This document shows, one piece after another, positions 32,251 to 40,812 of a DNA stretch of 64,000 nt. The notes under the pieces were generated by a model. That model saw only the letters and a list, made by a program, of their open reading frames with translations, did no database searches and had not been told where the DNA came from. Each line of letters opens with the position of its first letter. Within the stretch, counting starts at the first letter, position 1. Position numbers and translations under genes: made by a program. Origin of the DNA: Candidatus Kapaibacterium sp. (lineage in GTDB: Bacteria; Bacteroidota; Ignavibacteria; Kapaibacteriales; UBA2268); the NCBI GenBank assembly GCA_938031175.1, contig CALHGZ010000004.1, positions 131,635 through 195,634 of the forward strand, given 5' to 3'.

Positions 32251-33183
32251 ATGCCAGTAGCAATTTCAGGTGGAAGCAGAATCCGCACAAACATTCCCTC
32301 ACTAAATGCATACAATGCACTCCAAAGCACAACAAACAACATCGCATTAAGGCAATTACGATTAAGTACCGGTAAACGTATCAATGCAGCATCCGATGAT
32401 GTTGCTGGATACATTACATCAAGAGCTTTGGGTGCACGCAGTGGAGCTTTAAAAGCAGCATTGAATTCAGTTGGAGACGCAGGAAACGTTACTTCAATCG
32501 CACAAGATGCGCTCGATAATATTAATAATTTGCTAACACAAATCAAAGATGCAGCAGCTACAGCCTCTTCTGGGGCATTGGGTACAGATGAGAAAATCGC
32601 ATTAGCCAAAGGAGCTTACAGGCTTGCCCAACAAATACAAACAGTTGTAGATTCAACAGTATTTGGTGGCAGACAATTATTGGATGGTACATTTAGTGGT
32701 GAATGGACTATTGGTTACTTTGCCAATAATACATTACTAACCCTTGGTATTAATTTGATAACCAATAATGCTGATTTTAATGTAGCAAGTAATAATTTCA
32801 ATATTAATGCAGCATCAACTTCAAATTTTGCAGGAGTAAGCGGATTAGCCCTTGCGTCTTTGGATTCAGTTAGTTCATCTGATCTCGGAATTTTCAGCCA
32901 AGCAAACATTGCGACAACACTAACCAGTTTATCCGACGCATTAAACAATGTGAACAAGGTAGCATCATACCTAGGTGGTATTCAAGTGCGATTGAATTCG
33001 CAGGAGGAATTGTTAAAATCTCAAATAACAAATTACAGCGCCGCAATATCAAGAATCGAGGATGCTGATGTTGCAATGGAGCAACTAGAACTAATTAAGG
33101 CACAATTTTTGCTTCAAACATCATTAATATCGTTAGCTCAAGCTAATCAAAATCCACAATCATTCTTACAGCTATTTAGATAA
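32251..33183 (+). CDS. fliC: Flagellin
   Basis: LSTGKRINAASDDVAGYITSRAL N-terminal D0/D1 and SRIEDADVAMEQLELIKAQFLLQTSLISLAQANQNPQSFLQLFR C-terminal domains; AAGGAGG RBS. Confidence 0.95.
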   Translation: MPVAISGGSRIRTNIPSLNAYNALQSTTNNIALRQLRLSTGKRINAASDDVAGYITSRALGARSGALKAALNSVGDAGNVTSIAQDALDNINNLLTQIKDAAATASSGALGTDEKIALAKGAYRLAQQIQTVVDSTVFGGRQLLDGTFSGEWTIGYFANNTLLTLGINLITNNADFNVASNNFNINAASTSNFAGVSGLALASLDSVSSSDLGIFSQANIATTLTSLSDALNNVNKVASYLGGIQVRLNSQEELLKSQITNYSAAISRIEDADVAMEQLELIKAQFLLQTSLISLAQANQNPQSFLQLFR

Positions 33184-33231
33184 TAGCTTTAATTTGATTG
33201 AAGAAGTTTTGATATATTTGGATTAAATTCA

Positions 33232-33257
33232 GGCAAGACGATTAAAATCGTCTTGCC
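33232..33257 (+). terminator. Hairpin between flagellin and fliS (terminator, attenuator or mRNA stabiliser)
   Basis: Perfect 11-bp stem GGCAAGACGAT / ATCGTCTTGCC, TAAA loop; no downstream T-run. Confidence 0.6.
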
Positions 33258-33286
33258 AAGGATTATAAATAATACAAGGAAGTTAT

Positions 33287-33637
33287 ATGACATCAGTGCA
33301 AAAATTGGCTGCAAGTAGAGCCTATGGGAATAAATCGGAAGGAAAATTCCCAGCATATTTAGAACAGGAAGTTCTATCTTGGTCAAAAGAAAAATTAGTT
33401 CTCAAAATGTATGATCTGTTTATTGTGAGTTGCAAAAGACACGATGTTACTAAAATGAGCAGAATACTAATTGAGCTGATGGGTTCTTTGAATTTTGAAT
33501 ATGAGGAAATCTCAACTCGACTCTATAGATTATACGAATATTGCCAGAGATGTATCTTCCAAAAGAAGTATGATGAAGCACTACATATTATCCAAGAATT
33601 AAGAGATACTTGGGCAACAGCTTTTAAATTAGATTGA
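33287..33637 (+). CDS. fliS: Flagellar export chaperone FliS
   Basis: Between flagellin and fliD; SWSKEKLVLKMYDLFIVSCKRHDV and C-terminal ELRDTWATAFKLD typical of FliS. Confidence 0.82.
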   Translation: MTSVQKLAASRAYGNKSEGKFPAYLEQEVLSWSKEKLVLKMYDLFIVSCKRHDVTKMSRILIELMGSLNFEYEEISTRLYRLYEYCQRCIFQKKYDEALHIIQELRDTWATAFKLD

Positions 33638-33650
33638 AAATTGATATTAT

Positions 33651-35099
33651 ATGGCAGATTTATTAAACATATTAAATATTGGTGATAATTCCAGTAAAAG
33701 TGATTCGGAATTATTGGTTCAAGCCTACAAACGTACTCAACAATCCCGAATCGATGCTATCAACAATAAAAAGACGAGTTTGGAGACCAGGCGTACCTTT
33801 TATAACACGCTCAACTCCCGTTTAAATACATTGATTTCCAATCTGGATAAATTTAAAGTTGATAATGCAGCCCAGCTATTTCAAACTCGTTCAGCTTCAT
33901 CTACAAATAATTCGGTACTGACTGTAAATGCAAAAAATACAGCAATTCTTGGAGTAAATGAAATTTTCGTTGAACGTATTGCCAAAAATGATATTCTTAT
34001 TTCACAGCAGTTGAATTTGAGCAATTTGTTCGGCGAAGCAGCTGGAACAAAAACTTTTCAACTGTCAGTAGGTGGAGAGACAAAAAATGTTGATGTCGAA
34101 TTTAATGGCAATGAAACTAACCAAGAAGCTTTACAAAAATTAGTAATAGCAATAAATAATACCGAGAATATTGGCATAAGAGCTTCATTTATAAAGGATA
34201 CTTCAAATACTGGCCGCTTATCTCTTACTTCCTCTGGAACAGGGTCTGATAACAGAATAGGTTTTTCTGATTCTTCTGTTTTAGAGAAGCTTGGATTTAC
34301 TGAAGCAGTATTGAATCCCAATAGTTCGTCAAGAACTACTGTAAATGGCACAAATGCTGGATATAAGGTATCTGATTATCAAGAACTTGATGCAAAACTT
34401 GATGTCAATGGAATTAGCGTTACACGTGGTAATAATACAATTGATGACCTTTTAGACGGATTAACAATTACATTGAAAAAAGCACAGGAAAGCGGCGAAA
34501 CACCTGTTTCTATAACCACAAATATCGATGTAACACAAGTAGAAAATTTAATAAATCCCTTAATTAGTAGCTATAATTCGCTACTTACCCATTTACGTGA
34601 TAGCAAATCCGTCCAAAGGCAGGATCCAGCAATGAGTACTTTGTATTCGAGTTTACGCAATCTTAGTACTCAAAATGTAACAGGATTAGATGAAGGATAT
34701 CCATCTCTTTTAACCGATATCGGACTCAAGATCAATAATGATGGTACGCTAACTCTTAGCGATAAAACTAAGCTTGAGAGTTATCTAAAAGATAATCCGG
34801 ATAAGGTTGCACAATTATTCATTTCTGAAGATGGCTTTATTGCTAAAATTAACAAAACTATAGAAAATCTAACGGGCAGTAGCGGATTAATTCGTTCTCG
34901 AAACGAATCACTAAATCAACAAATCGAGGCTACAAAAAAACGTAAAACGGAATTAGAAGCCCGAATTGATAAACAGGCTGATATTTTACGCAAAGAATAT
35001 GAAAAGTCTTTAAAGCTTTATGTAAAGGCACAAAGTCAATTTAGTATAATATCAAATTATGCAACTTTTACGATGAATTTATTATCAAGTTCGAGATAA
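33651..35099 (+). CDS. fliD: Flagellar filament capping protein FliD
   Basis: ARSASSTNNSVLTV-type region, LNGISVTRGNNTIDDLLDGLTITLKKA pattern, LTDIGLKINNDGTLTLSDKTKLESYLKDNPDKVAQLF. Confidence 0.92.
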   Translation: MADLLNILNIGDNSSKSDSELLVQAYKRTQQSRIDAINNKKTSLETRRTFYNTLNSRLNTLISNLDKFKVDNAAQLFQTRSASSTNNSVLTVNAKNTAILGVNEIFVERIAKNDILISQQLNLSNLFGEAAGTKTFQLSVGGETKNVDVEFNGNETNQEALQKLVIAINNTENIGIRASFIKDTSNTGRLSLTSSGTGSDNRIGFSDSSVLEKLGFTEAVLNPNSSSRTTVNGTNAGYKVSDYQELDAKLDVNGISVTRGNNTIDDLLDGLTITLKKAQESGETPVSITTNIDVTQVENLINPLISSYNSLLTHLRDSKSVQRQDPAMSTLYSSLRNLSTQNVTGLDEGYPSLLTDIGLKINNDGTLTLSDKTKLESYLKDNPDKVAQLFISEDGFIAKINKTIENLTGSSGLIRSRNESLNQQIEATKKRKTELEARIDKQADILRKEYEKSLKLYVKAQSQFSIISNYATFTMNLLSSSR

Positions 35100-35141
35100 A
35101 ATATATTTTTTAATATTTTTTCTAGTTTACAGGAGGCAAAG

Positions 35142-35531
35142 TTGATTTTTACAACACAAGGCATACCTCCTATTGTAGTTCACGATTTTGAGGAACTTAA
35201 GACTGAGATCCGTCAAAATTCAAGTGATAATAATTTACGTACAATTTTTAAAAAAGATAAAGATACGAGTAATAATCAAATCAATCATGATGATAATAAA
35301 AATTATTTTTCTTACGAGGATAAAAATATAATAGATGAAATTTTCAGGGAGTTTAAAAACAATAAAAAATTATATCTTCAATTTAGTGAAGATGAGAAAT
35401 CAAAAAAAATGGTGATAAAAATCATAAATGATGAAACACAAGAAGTTGTAAGACAAATACCCCCTGAGATAGCATTGAAAATTGCTCGAATCATAAGGGA
35501 ACAAGGACAATTGACAAATGCAAGAATTTGA
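35142..35531 (+). CDS. flaG: FlaG family flagellar protein
   Basis: LQFSEDEKSKKMVIKIINDETQEVVRQIPPEIALKIARII; TTG start after AGGAGG. Confidence 0.85.
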   Translation: MIFTTQGIPPIVVHDFEELKTEIRQNSSDNNLRTIFKKDKDTSNNQINHDDNKNYFSYEDKNIIDEIFREFKNNKKLYLQFSEDEKSKKMVIKIINDETQEVVRQIPPEIALKIARIIREQGQLTNARI

Positions 35532-35868
35532 CGGATTATCGTTAATTAAAGAAATAGTTAAAGAAACTAAAACTATTTCCGATATTCTAAATTCTGAGGT
35601 AAAATTAGAAGAAGAAAGCCTCAGCAAGCTTGATTCATTTTTTGAAATACGGGGTAAAAAATTAGCTCAAATACAAAAATGGCTAGAAAACGGAAGCTTC
35701 CAAAATTTAAGTCCTCAGAATCAGTTAGATTGGAATTCAATATATGAAGAGTTATTACGTATTGAAAATATAAATATGGATCTAATAAAACATAAATTAG
35801 ATACATCAGCAGAAGAATTGAGGAAATTAACAAAATACAAAGCATTATTAATATATAATCAAAGGTAA
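35518..35868 (+). CDS. Small coiled-coil protein, candidate FlgN/FliT-like chaperone
   Basis: Overlaps flaG by 14 nt; 116 aa, helical; position in the flagellar operon. Confidence 0.5.
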   Translation: MQEFDGLSLIKEIVKETKTISDILNSEVKLEEESLSKLDSFFEIRGKKLAQIQKWLENGSFQNLSPQNQLDWNSIYEELLRIENINMDLIKHKLDTSAEELRKLTKYKALLIYNQR

Positions 35869-35870
35869 CA

Positions 35871-36146
35871 ATGGCTGTAGATTCATTGAATAATGATAAT
35901 AGGATTTTCCCAGTCAATAATCCTTACGAGATTCAAAAAAAGAAATACGAAGATGAGATCCTTCAGCAAAATGAAGAAAAGGTTACGCAAAGAAGAACCG
36001 ATACACTCGATATTTCAAATGAGGCTAAACGATTATCCCCAATTGCAACAAGGCTTAATGAAGGCTTTTACGATAAACCGGAAATTATGCGTGAAATAGC
36101 TAAACGCATTTCTTACGATATAGGTACAGGCGAAGGCGTTGAATAA
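35871..36146 (+). CDS. FlgM-like protein (candidate anti-sigma28)
   Basis: 91 aa; DTLDISNEAKRL followed by RLNEGFYDKPEIMREIAKRI resembles the FlgM C-terminal region; last gene of the locus. Confidence 0.5.
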   Translation: MAVDSLNNDNRIFPVNNPYEIQKKKYEDEILQQNEEKVTQRRTDTLDISNEAKRLSPIATRLNEGFYDKPEIMREIAKRISYDIGTGEGVE

Positions 36147-36297
36147 ACCTACCAAAAAACACGTTTGTTATTCCAACAAACTTCCCCAAAAATTAAAAAA
36201 TATTAGATTAAAAAAAGTTAACTTTTTGTATTAAATAAAATTTTGTAACTTGTATTTGGATTAATGTATTAATTATAAACAGTTAAGCGAGTGTAAT

Positions 36298-36777
36298 ATG
36301 AGAATGACAAGAACTTTGAACAAAGTGATGTTAATTGGAAATGTTGGAAGAGACCCCGAATTAAAGTACACACCAAGCGGAATACCAGTATCATCGTTCC
36401 GACTTGCAACAACAGAAACTTGGAGGGATAGGGATGGCAATGTACAGGAGCATACCGAATGGCATACAATTGTTGCCTGGAGAGGATTGGCTGAGGTGAT
36501 TCATAAAATCGTTAAAAAGGGTGCAAGAGTTTATATTGAAGGGAAAATACATTCACGCACTTACGAAGATAAAAATGGTCAAAAAAAAGTTTTCTTCGAA
36601 ATTTTAGCTGACAATATGTTAATGCTTGAATATAAAAAATCAAAAACTGCTGGAACTGAACAAGATAGCGAAAATACAAGCACAATAGATTTTGAATCAG
36701 ATTTTGATGTAGATTCAGGTGAATTCGATGAGCCTGACGATTTACTGTTCAGCGATGATGAAAAAACCAATTTTTAA
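36298..36777 (+). CDS. ssb: Single-stranded DNA-binding protein
   Basis: LNKVMLIGNVGRDPELKYTPSGIPVSSFRLATTE, EWHTIVAWRGLAEV, GARVYIEGKIHSRTYEDKNGQKK. Confidence 0.95.
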   Translation: MRMTRTLNKVMLIGNVGRDPELKYTPSGIPVSSFRLATTETWRDRDGNVQEHTEWHTIVAWRGLAEVIHKIVKKGARVYIEGKIHSRTYEDKNGQKKVFFEILADNMLMLEYKKSKTAGTEQDSENTSTIDFESDFDVDSGEFDEPDDLLFSDDEKTNF

Positions 36778-36794
36778 CACAATTTTAATTATAA

Positions 36795-37739
36795 ATGCGT
36801 TCACAAAAATCCAATGAAATCAAGGTTGGAATAGTAACATTTTTAGGAATTGCTATTTTTATCATTGGGATAACCTTAGGACGAGGTTATCATGAAGCAA
36901 TTTCCAGCCAGACTATAAAATTGAGATTTGTCAATTCTGCGGGCATTGAACAATCGGCACCAGTTGTTGTTAATGGCGTTAAACGAGGAACTGTTTTATC
37001 TGTACAAAGCGATAATGGATCTGTTCTTATTAAAGCATCAATAAATAAAATTGATGATTTAAAAGCAGATGCAACAGCACGTATTACAATTCTTGAATTG
37101 ACCGGCGGGAAAAAAATAGAAATTTTCCCAGGAAATTCTGATAAACCCTTCAATATAAATCAGGAAATTATCGGCATTACACCACCGGATTTACCTGAGT
37201 TAATTGCTATTTTCGGGAATATAAGTACTGAGGCAATAACACTCTTCCGCAAAATTGATACTCTGACGAGCAATTTAAATTTAGTCTTAAGTGAAAATAA
37301 TTTAGAAAGCCTCAGTAGGATAATAAATAATTCAGAACAAATTATATCAAATTTGAGCAGTCTTATTCGAGAAAATAATCATAATATTGAGCTTACCTTG
37401 AATAATTTAAAAATATTGAGTTCAGATTTAAAAACTATTGTATCAGAAAACAAACAAAAAGTTAATGATCTGGTAAATAAGTTTGAGGAAACAGGTGATA
37501 ATTTGAATAAGATTATTGATCAAACAAGCGAAACAATATACAAAGCTGACAGTCTCCTGATAGATTTAAAGGATATAACTGAAACTATACGTAAAGGTGA
37601 CGGTTTAGCTTCGAAGCTGATTTACGATAAACAATTTACTGCTCAATTAGATACAACTTTAAAAAATATTAACGATTTGATATACCAAATAAAAAAATAC
37701 GGAGTTAATACGAACGTAACATTTGGACGCAAGCCCTGA
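36795..37739 (+). CDS. MlaD/MCE domain substrate-binding protein
   Basis: N-terminal TM then KLRFVNSAGIEQSAPVVVNGVKRGTVLSV and ARITILELTGGKKIEI. Confidence 0.85.
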   Translation: MRSQKSNEIKVGIVTFLGIAIFIIGITLGRGYHEAISSQTIKLRFVNSAGIEQSAPVVVNGVKRGTVLSVQSDNGSVLIKASINKIDDLKADATARITILELTGGKKIEIFPGNSDKPFNINQEIIGITPPDLPELIAIFGNISTEAITLFRKIDTLTSNLNLVLSENNLESLSRIINNSEQIISNLSSLIRENNHNIELTLNNLKILSSDLKTIVSENKQKVNDLVNKFEETGDNLNKIIDQTSETIYKADSLLIDLKDITETIRKGDGLASKLIYDKQFTAQLDTTLKNINDLIYQIKKYGVNTNVTFGRKP

Positions 37740-38635
37740 TGCCCTCCATTCAAGATAATTTAATAGCACAGAAAATAAAATTAGTCTGCCCCGTTACCAA
37801 AGAGGAATTAATTTATGAAGAAGATAAACTTGTTTCTTCTAAAAGCAGAAATTCGTATCCTATTGTAAATTCAATTCCAGTTTTATTGCCTGAAGCTGCG
37901 ATTAATAATTCATATGAGATGGATTATATTGAGCATTATCAAAAAGATGCTGAATTATTTGATTATTTTGAAGAACGTATTTGCAAAGCAACTGTTGAAG
38001 ATGAAAGGCGTTTACGTGAATACATTATATCCTTAGTAAATGATTCGTCAAATGAAATAGTTTTGGATGTAGGTTCAGGGTCAGCTTGGGTAGCGGAATT
38101 TTTTTGTAAGAGAAACAAAACCGTTATTTCTTTTGATATTGCGATTAAAAACATAGAAAAAGCACTCGAAAGATTTCCTTATAAAAATCATTTTGGTTTA
38201 GTCGGCGATGCTCTTCAACCACCATTCATTGAGACAAACTTTGATACAATAATTGCTTCTGAAATCATTGAACATATTGTTGAGCCTGAATTATTTTTAA
38301 ATAGACTTTTTTCGTTATTGAAAAAAGAAGGGAAGTTAATTTTAAGTACTCCATACAATGAAGTATTGCATTATTCTCAATGCATTCACTGTGGCAAATT
38401 GACGCCAAAGAATGCTCATCTACATTCATTTGATGAGAAAAAAATGTCGGAATATGCAAAAAAAATTGGATGTAAAAAATTTAAGTTCTTTAAATCCGGT
38501 AATAAAGCTCTTTTAATTAGCCGTGCTATAACAATTTTGAGACCTTTACCTTTTCCTTTGTGGAAAATAATTGATAAAATTTTCAACTTAATTTTAGATA
38601 AACCTGCTCATTTGATAGCAGTGTTTGAAAAATAA
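37739..38635 (+). CDS. Class I SAM-dependent methyltransferase with N-terminal Trm112-like domain
   Basis: VCPVTKEELIYEEDKLVSSKSRNSYPIVNSIPVLLPEAA followed by VLDVGSGSAWVAEFF. Confidence 0.78.
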   Translation: MPSIQDNLIAQKIKLVCPVTKEELIYEEDKLVSSKSRNSYPIVNSIPVLLPEAAINNSYEMDYIEHYQKDAELFDYFEERICKATVEDERRLREYIISLVNDSSNEIVLDVGSGSAWVAEFFCKRNKTVISFDIAIKNIEKALERFPYKNHFGLVGDALQPPFIETNFDTIIASEIIEHIVEPELFLNRLFSLLKKEGKLILSTPYNEVLHYSQCIHCGKLTPKNAHLHSFDEKKMSEYAKKIGCKKFKFFKSGNKALLISRAITILRPLPFPLWKIIDKIFNLILDKPAHLIAVFEK

Positions 38636-38680
38636 CAATGTTTGAAAAACGTTTTTCTTTAAACAATTTAGGATAAAGGA

Positions 38681-39343
38681 ATGTCATCTTTTCCAACTCC
38701 AGTTACTCAGGAAATTTTCAATTATTTAAAATCTAGTTTTGCCAGGGAAGATGATTTCTTGAGCAATCTGAAATTAGAATCAGCTTTAAATGGGATGCCT
38801 GAGATTACAATATCTGTGGACCAAGGTGCTTTTTTACGTTTTCTAATAAAAGCAATGAAGATGCAATATATTATCGAAATAGGTTCCTTAGGCGGTTACT
38901 CAGCTATAACAATGGCACAAGCACTACCAGATGAAGGTCAATTAATTGCGATTGAAATCAATTCTGACTACGTAAAGTTTATAAAAGAACAGGTAAAAAA
39001 GGCTGGTTTACAAAATAAAATAACAGTAATAAATGCAGATGCAAAATCTTATTTACCAAAATTAGATGCTAAATGCACATTTGATATGATATTTGTGGAT
39101 GCTGATAAAATGAATTATAAATATTATTTTGATAAATCCAAAGATTTGTTAAAAGTAGGAGGAATTTTTGCTGCCGATAATGGTTTAGCATTTGGTGAAA
39201 TTGTAAATGAAAAACCCTCGAGAAATCCATTTGAAGTCCGAGCTATCAAAGATTTCAATGATTATATACTCAAGCAAGAGGATTTTCATACCTGTCTACT
39301 AACAATTGGTGATGGTTTGATACTCAGTTTAAAATTGAAATGA
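38681..39343 (+). CDS. O-methyltransferase (caffeoyl-CoA OMT-like)
   Basis: IIEIGSLGGYSAITMAQALPDEGQLIAIEI and FDMIFVDADKMNYKYYFD. Confidence 0.88.
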   Translation: MSSFPTPVTQEIFNYLKSSFAREDDFLSNLKLESALNGMPEITISVDQGAFLRFLIKAMKMQYIIEIGSLGGYSAITMAQALPDEGQLIAIEINSDYVKFIKEQVKKAGLQNKITVINADAKSYLPKLDAKCTFDMIFVDADKMNYKYYFDKSKDLLKVGGIFAADNGLAFGEIVNEKPSRNPFEVRAIKDFNDYILKQEDFHTCLLTIGDGLILSLKLK

Positions 39344-40791
39344 AAGGATCCAACTTTAAATTTAATATTCTGATTATATCATTATTACTTCTTTTGATAG
39401 CATTGATTTCCTGTAGTGTCAAAAGACCTAAAGGCTACGAGCTACAATCTCAAATATGGATTGAAGATTTCGAACAGGATACCACAAAAAAAATATACAT
39501 AACTAGTACCAAACCAATTGACTCTATTGATGTCAACAAGTTGTTGTTCGATATTTTCAGGATTGAAACTGACGAATATCCTGAAAATTTAAAAGTTTAT
39601 GCACGTGTGTATGATTCAGCTGGTCATTTTGTTACTAATATGGCTGACCCCTATAAAAAAGATAAGACAAGAAATTATTTTATCAATGTTACAGAATATC
39701 TTGGGAAATTTCGTAATCGCAAGAAAGCACCAATAGAGATTTTTAATGTAAGGGAATTTGGTGCTAATGACTCAATACCATACAATATAGTGCTTTCTGT
39801 TGATTATAGCGGTTCGATGGCTGGAGTTAAGGAAATTATTCAAGAAGGTATTGAAATCTTTATATCGCTTAAAATGCCTTATGATTATATTGCAATTAAC
39901 ACATTTAATCGAGATTATGATTTAAAAGTACCACTGATGAAAGAAAAAGAAAAGATTCTTCAACTTTATAGAGCAAAGAAAGACGAAGGTTTTGGCTTGT
40001 TTTCAGCTATGTATGATGCAATGATGAGTTCGATGGACATTTTAGAGCGTACTCCAGAAGTGATACCGAGAGTACTTGTTGTATTTTCTGATGGTGATGA
40101 TAACTACTCAAAAGTTGAGTTAGATTCTCTATACTCACGAGCAAAACGACTAAAGGTTAATATCTTTGCAGTAGCGTTTGGATATTCAAAAGATGATAAT
40201 TTGAGGTATATGGCTCAAAATACGGGTGGTAAATTTTATAAAGCTTATTCTAAGTCTGAATTGATAAGTATAATACGTGATATTTATATGTCTTTAAGGT
40301 ACTATTATTTTATAACTTATGTACCCCCGGAATATTGGGGCTATCACGAAGTTTTTGTAGATTTAGATGTCCCCGGAAGAATTGATACATTGACGGCTTG
40401 GGGCGAATATGGAACTGCTGATGAATTAACTGCCCCTTGGAAAAAATTGTATGATGCTTTCAAACGGCCGATTTTATTTGATTTTGATTCAGCTGTAGTT
40501 AAGAAGGAATCATTCCCAATAATTGATGAAATTGTTGATATAATGCTGACAATGCCACGACTCAAATTAGAGATTCAAGGACACACTGATAATATAGGAA
40601 CTGCTGAATATAATCAAAGACTCTCAGAAGAGAGAGCAAAAAATGTAATGAAAGCTATGATAGAAAGAGGTATTGAGCCTAGCAGATTAAGGTATCGAGG
40701 ATTTGGTTTTACTCAACCAGTGGCTTCAAATGATACACCTGAGGGACGTGCTTTGAATCGAAGAACAATGTTTGTAATTATAGCAAAATAA
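39340..40791 (+). CDS. VWA domain plus C-terminal OmpA domain lipoprotein
   Basis: Lipobox LISCS; MIDAS SVDYSGSMAG; LEIQGHTDNIGTAEYNQRLSEERAKNV. Confidence 0.85.
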   Translation: MKGSNFKFNILIISLLLLLIALISCSVKRPKGYELQSQIWIEDFEQDTTKKIYITSTKPIDSIDVNKLLFDIFRIETDEYPENLKVYARVYDSAGHFVTNMADPYKKDKTRNYFINVTEYLGKFRNRKKAPIEIFNVREFGANDSIPYNIVLSVDYSGSMAGVKEIIQEGIEIFISLKMPYDYIAINTFNRDYDLKVPLMKEKEKILQLYRAKKDEGFGLFSAMYDAMMSSMDILERTPEVIPRVLVVFSDGDDNYSKVELDSLYSRAKRLKVNIFAVAFGYSKDDNLRYMAQNTGGKFYKAYSKSELISIIRDIYMSLRYYYFITYVPPEYWGYHEVFVDLDVPGRIDTLTAWGEYGTADELTAPWKKLYDAFKRPILFDFDSAVVKKESFPIIDEIVDIMLTMPRLKLEIQGHTDNIGTAEYNQRLSEERAKNVMKAMIERGIEPSRLRYRGFGFTQPVASNDTPEGRALNRRTMFVIIAK

Positions 40792-40812
40792 TTGTTTTTA
40801 AAGGGTAATATT

